A stretch of 64,000 nt of DNA, from assembly GCF_007991515.1 (NCBI RefSeq), contig NZ_BJYM01000003.1, positions 288,844 through 352,843 of the forward strand, read 5' to 3'. Positions 9,136 to 18,397 of this stretch are shown piece by piece. Each line of letters opens with the position of its first letter. The stretch's first letter is position 1. This DNA is from Oceanobacillus sojae. GTDB taxonomy: Bacteria > Bacillota > Bacilli > Bacillales > Amphibacillaceae. A model generated the notes under the pieces. That model did not search any database. It saw nothing but the letters and a program-made list of their open reading frames with translations, and was not told the origin of the DNA. Position numbers and translations under genes: made by a program.

Positions 9136-9213
9136 AAACACGGGAATGGTGGTTACCTCTGAAAGTTAGATTTTCCACTCTAACTTTCAGAGGCGGTACC
9201 GATTCTCGTGTTT
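9136..9213. repeat. Long imperfect palindrome after the Rpn-like gene
   Basis: The arms are AAACACGGGAAT...ACCTCTGAAAGTTAGA and TCTAACTTTCAGAGG...ATTCTCGTGTTT, around a loop of about eight bases. The stem is over 30 pairs with a few mismatches. T-rich sequence follows, so it can act as a terminator; the length also fits a remnant of a mobile palindromic repeat. Confidence 0.65.
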
Positions 9214-9316
9214 CTTATTTTATCTATAAAGAAGCAAGTTTCCTGCCACTCATGAAGTTTGCTGGTTTCACTTATTGAAATCAGGAAAGGATTATGCCTG
9301 CATAATCCCAGTTTTA

Positions 9317-10561
9317 TCAGCAAAATGAATCCCTGGGTTTCGGCACCGAAAGACCGAATAATGGACGCAAATATAAGGAGAGGAAGGTACCTGCAAGTGC
9401 CATCACACCCCAAATATAACCATGGGCACTAAAGGAAGCAATGCCGCTGAAATAAGCACCGACATTACAGCCAAACGCAAGACGGGCACCATAACCCATT
9501 AAAAGACCGCCAATAATGGAAGCAGCAGTATTTCCTTTCGTGATTTTCGTAAACCGAAATAATCCTCCTGCTGCGGAAGCAATAAAAGCTCCCAAGATGA
9601 CACCGAAATTAAGAGCAGTAGTTGTATCAGCAAAAATGGAAGCGTGAAGAGCTTCGGTATTTCCTGCCCAGTAGCCCCAGTTTTCTACGTTAAAGCCAAG
9701 CACCTCTGCCACTTTTGATCCCCATAGCGTAAATGCTGCTGTCACTCCCCATGGGCTGTCACGGGTAAGTAGTGTGAGCGCATTTAAAACAGCCAATGCT
9801 GCAGCTGCTGTGAAAAGAGGCCAGGAACCCCGGAAAATTCGTCTCCATCCTTTTTCGGAAGGGAGTGCCACCATTTTAGGAGGCTTCCGTTTTTTCTCAA
9901 TTAAAATGGTTATCCCGGCGATAATGGCAAAAATCAGCAGAGAAACTGCCCAAGCCCCTCCGTAACCAAGTCCCGTTGATGTTGCGAGTGAGAAAGGTTC
10001 TGCTGCCGGTAAATCCTCCATCCAAAACGTGGAGTGAGCAGCGCCAATGGTCGAACCGATAATAAAAAACAGCAAAGTAATAAACATAACGGTCCGGCCG
10101 CCGCCAACTGCGTAAAGTGTACCAGAAGCACAACCGCCTCCAAGCTGCATACCAATCCCAAACATAAAGGCACCCACAATCAGGCTGATACCAATCGGTG
10201 AGATATTCCCGACAGGTGTTCCTCCGAAAAAGGAATATCCAAAGGCCAGAATAGGTGCAAATAATGTACAAGCAATCGCCAGCATAAACATATGCGCACG
10301 AAGAGACTGGCCGTTACCTACTGAAGCAAGTCTCCGGAAAGCAGAAGTGAAACCGAATCGTGCATGAAATAGTGTATATCCAAGCAGCACACCAATCAAT
10401 AATAACAATGGCTGAACGATATGCTGTGTGGCTGCTAAATAAATAGTCAGAATGAATGTAGCAAGAATTCCTCCTGTAACCAGTTTTTTCTGAGGCGGAT
10501 TCAGTTTTGGTGCTTCTTTTGCTGCTGGTTGTTCGGAAACGTATTGTGTCAATGTAGACAT
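9317..10561 (-). CDS. YeeE/YedE-family sulfur compound transporter (TsuA-like)
   Basis: This integral membrane protein has 414 aa and about ten hydrophobic helices. Two family motifs with conserved Cys are visible: GGGCASGTLYAVGGG near residue 143 and AFGCNVGAYFSGIASFSAHGY near residue 370. Members import thiosulfate or related sulfur species through these Cys residues. AGAGGTG lies seven bases before ATG 10561. No TusA- or rhodanese-like gene is adjacent, so the exact substrate is open. Confidence 0.82.
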   Translation of the reverse strand: MSTLTQYVSEQPAAKEAPKLNPPQKKLVTGGILATFILTIYLAATQHIVQPLLLLIGVLLGYTLFHARFGFTSAFRRLASVGNGQSLRAHMFMLAIACTLFAPILAFGYSFFGGTPVGNISPIGISLIVGAFMFGIGMQLGGGCASGTLYAVGGGRTVMFITLLFFIIGSTIGAAHSTFWMEDLPAAEPFSLATSTGLGYGGAWAVSLLIFAIIAGITILIEKKRKPPKMVALPSEKGWRRIFRGSWPLFTAAAALAVLNALTLLTRDSPWGVTAAFTLWGSKVAEVLGFNVENWGYWAGNTEALHASIFADTTTALNFGVILGAFIASAAGGLFRFTKITKGNTAASIIGGLLMGYGARLAFGCNVGAYFSGIASFSAHGYIWGVMALAGTFLSLYLRPLFGLSVPKPRDSFC

Positions 10562-10873
10562 CTATAACACCTCTAATTCCTATCAGTTTAGTTTGTTATG
10601 GTTTTTTAGTTTATGCTCCTTTTGAAAAAATGTCAATGGGATATTAGAAATGTTAAATAGTCAGTTTTAATGGGCACTATGCAACAGTGAAAATTTGTGA
10701 CCTATACTATACATTTCCTTAAATAGAAGCTGGAAAATATGTAACGAAAATTATCTTTACCATTATTAATCACATTTTTTTTGAGAGGAGTTCAAAAAAG
10801 TTGGGATGAAAGCGTATTCTTAACAGGGTTAGTTCGTGATACGATATAAATATAGAAAGGAGGTAATGAACAT
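10562..10873. promoter_or_regulatory. Divergent regulatory region between the YedE-like gene and PTS locus 1, with cre-like site
   Basis: This 312-base AT-rich spacer holds a cre-like site at 10806-10820 (ATGAAAGCGTATTCT, one mismatch to WTGNAARCGNWWWCA). It is followed by TTAACA at 10820-10825 and TATAAA at 10845-10850, a weak promoter with a 19-base spacer. AAAGGAGG precedes the regulator start. Glucose repression of PTS locus 1 is inferred. Confidence 0.4.
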
Positions 10874-12946
10874 ATGCACCTAGACGATCGCAGTAAGGCA
10901 TTAATTCAAGAGGTATTTGTGAACTCCGGCCTTAAAGTAAAGGATCTATCTAGGAAATATGGATTAAGCAGAGGTCAAATCGACTACAGCTTTAAAAAAA
11001 TAAATGACTGGTTAGAAGACAATGGATTTCCGCCCATTAAAAAAGACTCAAGAGGTTTCTTTGTAGGTGATCCTAAACACCAGACGTTGTTCCTGAAGGA
11101 AGGAAAAGAGTTGACTCCAGACTATATTTTTTCTTCTGAAGAACGGGCGCTTCTTATCTGTTTTATATTACTGACTAAAACGGGGGATATTTCACTTATC
11201 CATTTAACATCTGAGCTTGAGGTGAGTAAGAATACAGTATTAGCTGATCTAAAAAAAGCGCAGGAGATAGTCCGTTTTTATAATCTGCAAATTCATTATT
11301 CCAGGGTTGAAGGATATGATATGAAAGGTGATGAATGGAATATACGCTGTCTTCTGCTGGAGGTGATTGACCGAATACAAAGAACATCTAATGGATCACA
11401 GCGCCTAGAAGTATATGGGCATTTGGCAAGAGACGAAATAAATAGAATGCAGGATATTATTGAGCATTGTGAAAGTAAAATGAATATTCGCTTCACGGAC
11501 GAAAAACATAACTTGCTTCCCTACGTATTTGTTTGCATAATCAGACGGATCCAACAAGGAAACATGCTGAATAATGGTGAAATTGATTTCTCTCAAGAAA
11601 ATGTCTATAACATTATTCTCGATTTACTCGAAATGGAAGAGCTTATCTCCAATGCAGATTTATCCTTTTTGACACTGCAAATTCTTACAGCTAATCTGAC
11701 TTTTTCAACAGAACCGGATTGGTCAACAGACACCGCGATGATGGAAGGATTACGTCAAATGATTCAGAATTTTGAACGGATTTCCTGTACTGTTTTTCTG
11801 GATAAAGAAGAACTTTTGAAGAAATTATGGCTTCATTTAAAGCCGGCATATTATAGAATCAAATTTGGTCTGACTCAAAATCATCAGGTGGATGAAAAAT
11901 ATTTTCATCAAATATTTCAGGATGAATATAGGGAGCTGCATCATTTGGTAAAAAAATCAATCCATTCTTTAGAAAAAGTAATCGGCTATTCCATTCCGGA
12001 GTCGGAGAGCATTTATTTTACCATTTTGATAGGAGGCTGGATGGAAAGACAGGGAGATTCGCTGCGCCATCGTATAAAAGCGATCGTAGTTTGTCCTAAT
12101 GGCGTATCTGTTTCCAAATTGATGAAAAGTACATTAGACCAGCTATTTCCAGAGTTTGTATTTTTGGAAGCGTTATCGATAAGGGAGTTTTATAAATTTG
12201 ATATAGAGTATGATATTGTATTTTCTCCTGTCTATCTGAATACAGATAAAAAACTATTTATTGTGGAGCCTTTTATATCAAATGAAGTAAAAAAACAATT
12301 ACGTAATCAGGTAATGCAAACGGTCTATGGATTTACCCCTCAGTCGATAGATATAGAAGAATTAATGAAAATTGTAGGAAACAATACTGATATTCAAAAC
12401 AAATCAAAATTAAAACGGGAATTAAGCATGTATTTAAAGCGTGAACAGTCACATGAGACAGCTATATATGAGGATGAACAGCCTAGGCTGATTGAATTGC
12501 TGCGGCCAGATCATATTGTTATCAGATCAGAAGTAGGTTCCTGGAGGGAAGCAATAGAAATTGCTGCAGAACCTCTTTTGAATAAAGGGATTATTACACA
12601 ACAATATATTAAGAAGATGATTGAACTGCATGATATTGATCGCCCTTATATTATTTATGGAACAGATATTGCAATACCTCATGCTACGCCAGAGGATGGA
12701 GTAAACGATTTGGGTATGAGTATGCTGAAGCTTCAAAAGGGAGTAAGCATATCATCCAGCCAATCAATCAGACTCATAATTATCATTGCGCCAATAAACA
12801 AGAAAAAACATTTGCGTGCTTTGTTGGAAATATCTAAGCTTTCAGAGCTGAAGCCGGAAATAGAAGAAATAATTAGAGCTTCACACGTAGAAGATATTTA
12901 TCATTGTTTAGAGCTCTATTCCAATCAAGAAAAGCTTCAGCTATAA
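10874..12946 (+). CDS. PTS-regulated transcription activator, MtlR/BglG type (PRD, EIIB-like, EIIA-like)
   Basis: This 690-aa regulator has the MtlR-like order: two helix-turn-helix segments (about 1-60 and 95-165), two PRD domains (about 190-400), an EIIB-like domain with Cys407 (VVCPNG), and a C-terminal EIIA-like domain with His603 (AIPHATPEDG). Such proteins are switched by phosphorylation from HPr and the cognate PTS proteins, linking operon expression to transport of the inducing polyol. It is the first gene of locus 1 and should control genes 12980-19222. The homologue at 19591 has the same architecture. Confidence 0.88.
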   Translation: MHLDDRSKALIQEVFVNSGLKVKDLSRKYGLSRGQIDYSFKKINDWLEDNGFPPIKKDSRGFFVGDPKHQTLFLKEGKELTPDYIFSSEERALLICFILLTKTGDISLIHLTSELEVSKNTVLADLKKAQEIVRFYNLQIHYSRVEGYDMKGDEWNIRCLLLEVIDRIQRTSNGSQRLEVYGHLARDEINRMQDIIEHCESKMNIRFTDEKHNLLPYVFVCIIRRIQQGNMLNNGEIDFSQENVYNIILDLLEMEELISNADLSFLTLQILTANLTFSTEPDWSTDTAMMEGLRQMIQNFERISCTVFLDKEELLKKLWLHLKPAYYRIKFGLTQNHQVDEKYFHQIFQDEYRELHHLVKKSIHSLEKVIGYSIPESESIYFTILIGGWMERQGDSLRHRIKAIVVCPNGVSVSKLMKSTLDQLFPEFVFLEALSIREFYKFDIEYDIVFSPVYLNTDKKLFIVEPFISNEVKKQLRNQVMQTVYGFTPQSIDIEELMKIVGNNTDIQNKSKLKRELSMYLKREQSHETAIYEDEQPRLIELLRPDHIVIRSEVGSWREAIEIAAEPLLNKGIITQQYIKKMIELHDIDRPYIIYGTDIAIPHATPEDGVNDLGMSMLKLQKGVSISSSQSIRLIIIIAPINKKKHLRALLEISKLSELKPEIEEIIRASHVEDIYHCLELYSNQEKLQL

Positions 12947-12979
12947 GAGTTGTACTTAAATTAAAAGGAGGACCAGAAA

Positions 12980-13999
12980 ATGAAACGAATTGTTTATCAT
13001 GGTATTCAAGATTTAAGGTTAGAAGAAACAGAAATTCCTGTACCATCTTATGGAGAAGTAGTTATTAAAAATTTTGTTACATTAACTTGTGGAACGGATG
13101 CAAAGATGTATATGAGGGGATATAGATACGATCCTCCACATCTTATTGGTCATGAAGCAGCAGGAGTAGTACATGCTATCGGTGAAGGCGTCACAAAATT
13201 TAAAATAGGTGACCGAGTAGTTGCCCATAATACAGCTCCATGCCATAAATGTTACTACTGCAAGAAGGGGCAGCATTCAATGTGTGAGGATTTACCTTCT
13301 AACCTAGGAAGCTATGCAGAGTACCAGCTTATTCCCAAGAATATCGTTGAAGAAAATATGTTTCAGATGCCAGATGATATGGAATATAAACAAGCTGCGC
13401 TAATGGAACCGCTTGCATGTGCTGTTTATGGTACATCGCAAGTTCCAATTGAATTAGGTGACACAGTGGTTGTTAATGGCTGTGGACCAATAGGACTCAT
13501 GTTTATTCGTTTATGCTACTTGCGCGGAGCACGTGTAATTGCATGTGATATGATGGACAATCGTCTGGAAAAAGCAAGGAAGCTTGGAGCAATAGAAACA
13601 GTTAAAGTGAGTGAAGATATAGATCAAGTGGAAGAAGTCCGTAAATTGACTGAAGATGAGCGGGGTGTAGATATTGCCATTGAAGCAGCCGGTGTACCAG
13701 CTGTATGGAATATGGCTTTTGATATGGTGCGTCCTGGTGGGACAGTTCTTTGCTTTGGCGGAACAAAAAAGGATACAACAGTAACCTTTGATTGTACAAG
13801 GCTCCATTATGAACAGATTACCGTAAAAGGAGTTTTTCATACGACACCTATTCACGTGAAGGCAGCTTTTGAACTATTAAAAATGAGAGCTATTGAAGCG
13901 AGCGATTTTGTAGAGAATGAATACCCAATTGAACAGACTGAGCAGGCAATTCTGGAACATGCCAAAGGTGAAGTTATTAAGAATTGCATTGTATATTAG
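12980..13999 (+). CDS. Zinc-dependent medium-chain alcohol/polyol dehydrogenase
   Basis: This 339-aa NAD(P)-dependent dehydrogenase of the sorbitol/threonine dehydrogenase group probably oxidises the (phospho)polyol delivered by the neighbouring PTS. Catalytic zinc ligands are Cys in LTCGTDA, His in GHEAAG and Glu. The structural zinc loop is HKCYYCKKGQHSMCE. The Rossmann motif is NGCGPIGL. It lies 33 bases after the regulator gene and AAAGGAGG precedes it. Substrate cannot be read from sequence. Confidence 0.83.
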   Translation: MKRIVYHGIQDLRLEETEIPVPSYGEVVIKNFVTLTCGTDAKMYMRGYRYDPPHLIGHEAAGVVHAIGEGVTKFKIGDRVVAHNTAPCHKCYYCKKGQHSMCEDLPSNLGSYAEYQLIPKNIVEENMFQMPDDMEYKQAALMEPLACAVYGTSQVPIELGDTVVVNGCGPIGLMFIRLCYLRGARVIACDMMDNRLEKARKLGAIETVKVSEDIDQVEEVRKLTEDERGVDIAIEAAGVPAVWNMAFDMVRPGGTVLCFGGTKKDTTVTFDCTRLHYEQITVKGVFHTTPIHVKAAFELLKMRAIEASDFVENEYPIEQTEQAILEHAKGEVIKNCIVY

Positions 14000-14034
14000 G
14001 AAAAGTTAAGGGATAGAACGGGAGATGATGGAGT

Positions 14035-14514
14035 GTGAACCTATTAGATTTATTTGATGAACAATTAGTTCATTTTGACTTAGAAGCAGAATCAAGTGAT
14101 GAGTTGCTTGGAAAAATGGTGGAATATCTTGAAAAAAGAAATCTAGTAAAAGACACCTACAGACAAGCTGTAATCGAACGTGAACATAAGTTTCCAACCG
14201 GGCTGCCTACGAAAGTGATGTCAATAGCAATTCCTCACACAGATGTAGTGCATGTCAATCAATCATGTATTAGCATCACCAGACTGAAGAAACCTGTTTC
14301 ATTTCGAGAGATGGGTAATTCAAATAATGTAGTGGAAGTTAATCTGGTCTTTATGCTTGCACTTAACGGAAGCCAAGATCACTTAAAGGTTATCCAAAAG
14401 TTAATCAGCTTATTTTCGTTGGAAGATGTTATGAAGGATTTACAAAAAGCAAATAGTAAAAAGCAATTGTTAAATACTGTTTTTCAAGCAATTCATGAGA
14501 TGGAAACAATATAA
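14035..14514 (+). CDS. PTS IIA component, fructose/galactitol type
   Basis: This 159-aa cytosolic phosphocarrier takes phosphate from HPr and passes it to IIB. The active His is residue 68 in IAIPHTD, with the preceding family pattern REHKFPTGLPT. The start is GTG 14035. It belongs to the EIIA-2 (Mtl/Fru/Gat) domain family. The next genes encode free IIB and IIC, the split arrangement of galactitol-type systems. Confidence 0.87.
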   Translation: MNLLDLFDEQLVHFDLEAESSDELLGKMVEYLEKRNLVKDTYRQAVIEREHKFPTGLPTKVMSIAIPHTDVVHVNQSCISITRLKKPVSFREMGNSNNVVEVNLVFMLALNGSQDHLKVIQKLISLFSLEDVMKDLQKANSKKQLLNTVFQAIHEMETI

Positions 14515-14542
14515 TAAAGAAAATAAAAGGGAGGAAGAAAAA

Positions 14543-14830
14543 ATGAAAAAAATTATTGTTGCTTGTGGTGGAGGAATCGCAACTTCACAAACTGTTGCGG
14601 TCAAGTTAGAGAATCTATTAAAAGAAAGAGGATTAGGTAATAAAGCGAGTATTGAAGCAATAAATATCAATTCTATTCCAACATATATTAAGAGTTCAGA
14701 TATTTATGTTTCAATTACACAAGAACCGGAAGGAAAATACGAAATCCCGGTATTCAGCGGTATTCCATTTTTAACAGGGATAGGAGCAGAAGAAGAACTT
14801 GAAAAAATAATTAAAGTGATCAATTCATAA
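14543..14830 (+). CDS. PTS IIB component, galactitol type
   Basis: This 95-aa protein starts MKKIIVACGGGIATSQT. Cys8 is the phosphorylation site of the GatB-type IIB P-loop. ATG 14543 follows GGGAGG; an upstream frame extension overlaps the IIA gene and is not needed. It accepts phosphate from IIA (14035) and donates it to the sugar in IIC (14881). Confidence 0.86.
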   Translation: MKKIIVACGGGIATSQTVAVKLENLLKERGLGNKASIEAININSIPTYIKSSDIYVSITQEPEGKYEIPVFSGIPFLTGIGAEEELEKIIKVINS

Positions 14831-14880
14831 TGAGTCGTTTATAAGACAGCAGCAGAATTTAACAATAAAGGAGGATAAGT

Positions 14881-16239
14881 ATGGGTTATATTGAAGGTTT
14901 TTTTCAAGGATTAATTGATATGGGAGCACCTGTATTTTTGACCATTATTTTGACTGTTCTCGGTCTGGTCTTTCGAATGAAATTCAGCCGGGCTTTTTCA
15001 GCCGGTTTGACATTGGGCGTAGCTCTGGTTGGGATTAATATTGTAGTAGACTTTATGATTACAAATGTTGGAGAAGCCTCTCGATCATTTGTAGAATTGA
15101 CTGGTATACAGCTTGGAGCTCTTGATATGGGTTGGCCACCAGCCTTAGGACTTGCATGGACATGGGAATTTGCATTTTTGATGTTTCCTATTCAAATTCT
15201 GGTAAATATTTTAATGCTATCCTTTCGCTGGACATCTTGTGTGAACGTGGATATGTGGAATGTGGGAAATAAGGTATGTACTGCTTTTCTGGTCGCTTAT
15301 GTATCAGGATATGCATGGCTGGGATTACTATTTGCAACGCTGCAATCTGTGCTTGAATTAAAAAATGCAGATTATACGAGATATCGTTTGCAGAAGCTCA
15401 CTGGAATTCCAGGAGTATCGATGCCTCACCCAATGTTTTTGTCTGGAATTTGGTTCTATCCGTTTGTAAAGATTATGGATAAAATATTCCCAAGTACATT
15501 CAATTTTGATGCACAGAAGCTGCGTGATAAGATAGGAATTTTTGGAGAAACACACGTTATGGGCTTTTTAATCGGCTGTTTAATTGGTGCCTTCGGCGGG
15601 TACGATATCAGGTCAATCCTTACACTTGGGGTTCAAGCCGGAGCAGCTTTGATGTTATTTCCATTAGTTGCTAAGCTCTTTACAACAGCGCTGACACCGG
15701 TCAGTGAATCAGCAACATCATTCATGAAGAAACGCTTCAGTAACCGCGCTTTTACAATTGGTTTGGACTGGCCAATCATGGCTGGACGTTCTGAACACTG
15801 GTTAATTATGATTCTGACTATACCGATTATTTTAGTATATGCTTTAATACTGCCCGGGAATCTTGTGCTTCCTTTTGGCGGTCTGATGAATATATGTATG
15901 GTTGTTCCACTTTTTTATCTTACAATGGGGAATCTTCCTAAGATGGCGATTGGGACAATTATAGGTATTCCAATGCAATTGTATGTTGCTTCTTATTTTG
16001 CACCACACTTTACTGCGCTTGCCAATGCCACTGGTGGTGTGGAAGTGCCAGATGGTCAAATGCTTGCTTGGTTTGGTATGGATATATCTGAATTACGGTA
16101 TATCATTGCAGAATTTTCATTATTTACGCCAATTGGAATTGTTCTATTTATTATAACAATTGCTCTTACGATTTATTATTTTAAAGGGATTAGAAAAGAA
16201 GATTTAAAAATAAAGAAAGAATTAGGCATTGAGGAATAA
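14881..16239 (+). CDS. PTS IIC component, galactitol family (GatC-like permease)
   Basis: This 452-aa polytopic protein has about 11 hydrophobic segments and is of the GatC/SgcC permease family. It transports and phosphorylates a polyol together with the IIA and IIB encoded just upstream. The family feature DMGWPPALGLAW is near residue 82; the equivalent in the second locus is MDTGWPPLAAIAF. The polyol is not identifiable from sequence. AAAGGAGG precedes the start. Confidence 0.87.
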   Translation: MGYIEGFFQGLIDMGAPVFLTIILTVLGLVFRMKFSRAFSAGLTLGVALVGINIVVDFMITNVGEASRSFVELTGIQLGALDMGWPPALGLAWTWEFAFLMFPIQILVNILMLSFRWTSCVNVDMWNVGNKVCTAFLVAYVSGYAWLGLLFATLQSVLELKNADYTRYRLQKLTGIPGVSMPHPMFLSGIWFYPFVKIMDKIFPSTFNFDAQKLRDKIGIFGETHVMGFLIGCLIGAFGGYDIRSILTLGVQAGAALMLFPLVAKLFTTALTPVSESATSFMKKRFSNRAFTIGLDWPIMAGRSEHWLIMILTIPIILVYALILPGNLVLPFGGLMNICMVVPLFYLTMGNLPKMAIGTIIGIPMQLYVASYFAPHFTALANATGGVEVPDGQMLAWFGMDISELRYIIAEFSLFTPIGIVLFIITIALTIYYFKGIRKEDLKIKKELGIEE

Positions 16240-16262
16240 TCAATCAGGAAAGGGAGATTACC

Positions 16263-16466
16263 ATGTGGGCAAAAAAAGTAATTTTTTTCTTCTTTTTAGG
16301 ATTAAGTATTCTTTTCTTAATTATCAGTATTCTAAGCTGGAATATGCTGCTGGGGGCTTGTTCTTTTGTCATCGCCTTAGGACTGACAAGATATCTGGAT
16401 GACGCAGGTTTACCTTCGCGCTATAGCCGAAAGGAAGTAAAAAAAGAACTGAAAGAAATGACTTGA
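16263..16466 (+). CDS. Small membrane protein in PTS locus 1
   Basis: This 67-aa protein has two hydrophobic segments (about 5-25 and 28-45) and a charged C-terminal tail with many Lys and Glu. I do not recognise the family. It sits 23 bases after the IIC gene with GGGAGA upstream, so it belongs to the operon. It may be an accessory to the transporter; this is inference from position only. Confidence 0.6.
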   Translation: MWAKKVIFFFFLGLSILFLIISILSWNMLLGACSFVIALGLTRYLDDAGLPSRYSRKEVKKELKEMT

Positions 16467-16493
16467 TTAAAAAAGGAATATGACAGATAGAAA

Positions 16494-16548
16494 AATATCC
16501 AGGCTGCTTTAGTTTTGAATTGAACCGGGAAAAGACAGCTTGGATATT
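16494..16548 (+). promoter_or_regulatory. Intergenic hairpin before dhaK
   Basis: AATATCCAGGCTG pairs with CAGCTTGGATATT: 13 pairs including one G-U, around a 29-base loop. No T-run follows directly, so it looks more like an RNA processing or stability structure than a terminator. Confidence 0.5.
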
Positions 16549-16653
16549 GAACAAGTAATCTGTTTTTTGCAATTCTATATATTGATTGTACTACCGAACC
16601 CATTTTTATAGATATAAATCACTAAAAAATGAAAGAAGAGGTGCATATTAAAA

Positions 16654-17655
16654 ATGAAAAAGTTAATTAATGAAGTGGATGATGTCGTTTTAGAAAGCTT
16701 AGATGGTTTTGTAGCTGCAAATCATCGTACACATCAAAAAGTAAATGGAGTTAACGGCGTTATTCGTAAAGCTGAAAATAATAAGAAAGTCAGTATTGTT
16801 TTAGGTGGAGGAAGTGGTCATGAGCCTGTTTTTCTTGGTTTAGTTGGAGAGGGTATGGCAGACGGAGCAGCTTTAGGCAGTGTGTTTGCTTCTCCAGATC
16901 CCCAGACAATCTTAGAAGTGATTAAGTCTGCATATACGGATGAAGGCACACTTTGTCTTGTTATTAATTATGCAGGAGATACGATGAATTTTGGAATGGC
17001 TTCGGAGTTGGCAGGCTATGAAGATTTAAAAGTAGAAACTGCACTGGTAACTGATGATGTAGCTTCAGCACCGAAAGGACAGGAGGATGAGCGCAGAGGG
17101 GTAGCCGGTCTGTTATTCATTACCAAAGTGACTGGCGCTGCTGCTGAAAAGGGTTATTCACTCGCTGAAGTAAAGCAAATAGCTGAAAAAGCAAATAGGC
17201 TTACTCGTACAATGGGGATTGCCTTGACACCCTGCTCGCTTCCTGGAAGTAAGCCCAATTTTACCATTGGAGAAGATGAGTATGAATTTGGTATGGGTAT
17301 CCACGGGGAGCCGGGAATTAAAACGAAAAAGCTTAAAGCGGCGGACGAAATTGTTACTGAAATCATAGAAGGGCTTGTCGATGACCTGGTTTTGCAGGGC
17401 GGCGATGAAGTTGCAGTTCTGGTGAATAGCACAGGAGCGACAACAATATTAGAATTAAATATTGTTTTTCGGCAGGTCGCTAATCTGTTAAAAAAACAAA
17501 ACATTCATATATACGATACGAATATTGGTTCCTTCTGTACTTCTTTGGAAATGGCGGGTGTATCTATATCTATAATGAAGTTAGATAACGAGCTGAAGAG
17601 TCTATATAATGAACCTGCTTATACTCCCTACTTTTATAGAAAGGGCAATGCGTAA
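16654..17655 (+). CDS. dhaK: Dihydroxyacetone kinase subunit DhaK homologue
   Basis: This 333-aa protein is the substrate-binding subunit of a DhaK-type kinase. GGGSGHEP is present near residue 52, and the covalent substrate-binding His is residue 217 in MGIHGEPG (E. coli uses His218). It pairs with DhaL, whose gene starts on the last base of this one. DhaK-type kinases phosphorylate dihydroxyacetone, and relatives act on other short ketoses such as erythrulose. No DhaM-type phosphoryl donor is encoded nearby. The PTS and aldolase context suggests a role in C3/C4 metabolism of the imported polyol. Confidence 0.85.
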   Translation: MKKLINEVDDVVLESLDGFVAANHRTHQKVNGVNGVIRKAENNKKVSIVLGGGSGHEPVFLGLVGEGMADGAALGSVFASPDPQTILEVIKSAYTDEGTLCLVINYAGDTMNFGMASELAGYEDLKVETALVTDDVASAPKGQEDERRGVAGLLFITKVTGAAAEKGYSLAEVKQIAEKANRLTRTMGIALTPCSLPGSKPNFTIGEDEYEFGMGIHGEPGIKTKKLKAADEIVTEIIEGLVDDLVLQGGDEVAVLVNSTGATTILELNIVFRQVANLLKKQNIHIYDTNIGSFCTSLEMAGVSISIMKLDNELKSLYNEPAYTPYFYRKGNA

Positions 17656-18290
17656 TGGAACAATTAACTGTACAAGAAACGCAGGCTATGTTGATTTTTG
17701 TTGCAGATAACTTGATTGAGGCAAAGGAAATGCTATGTGAAATTGATGGCAAAATTGGTGATGGGGATCATGGCTTCGGTATTGCGAGAGGTTTTAATGC
17801 TGTTAAGGAAACGCTTAATAGTAACACGTACGCTACAGTAAATAATGTGTTCAAAGATATCGGAATGTCCATGCTTCGTTCCATGGGCGGAGCTTCTGGC
17901 GTTATATTTTCATCCATGTTTCTTGGAGCAGGTACATTACCTGACCTGGCAAAACTTAATACAGAGTCACTAACCTCTATCCTGCGTGAAGGGCTTAAAA
18001 AAGTGAAGGCTCAGGGAAAAGCAAAAATGGGAGATAAGACAATGGTTGATGCTTATGAACCTGCTGTGATTGCTCTGGAACAAAGTCAGGATAGCACCTT
18101 AGAAACGGCACTTAAATCAGCAGTTTTAGCAGCAGAAGATGGTGTTAGAAAAACAAAAGAATATCCAGCAAAGCACGGCCGGGCAAAATTTCTTTATGAC
18201 CGCTCCATCGGTATAGAAGATGCTGGTGCTACAACGGTGTCATTAATTTTTAAAGCGATGTACAACTATCTTTCAACAAAAAACTCTTAA
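17655..18290 (+). CDS. dhaL: Dihydroxyacetone kinase subunit DhaL homologue
   Basis: This 211-aa nucleotide-binding subunit has the Mg-ADP binding motif IGDGDHGFG near residue 33 and SMGGASG near residue 77, as in DhaL. Its start overlaps the dhaK stop by one base. In PTS-dependent systems DhaM rephosphorylates ADP held by DhaL; here that subunit is absent from the locus, so either a remote DhaM or exchange with free ATP is needed. Confidence 0.85.
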   Translation: MEQLTVQETQAMLIFVADNLIEAKEMLCEIDGKIGDGDHGFGIARGFNAVKETLNSNTYATVNNVFKDIGMSMLRSMGGASGVIFSSMFLGAGTLPDLAKLNTESLTSILREGLKKVKAQGKAKMGDKTMVDAYEPAVIALEQSQDSTLETALKSAVLAAEDGVRKTKEYPAKHGRAKFLYDRSIGIEDAGATTVSLIFKAMYNYLSTKNS

Positions 18291-18397
18291 AGTATGGACA
18301 ATCATTTTTAATTTAGTTGAAAATTTTTGTGAATAAAAGCTTAAGTAAACAGAAGAAGTTTTGCTGAATATTAATTCCCTTTGAAGGAGGTAGCATT

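Noticed and set aside
9289..9308. Perfect GGATTATGC/GCATAATCC palindrome near the YedE-like stop
   Set aside because: The loop is minimal and no T-run follows on the minus strand; not strong enough to call a terminator.
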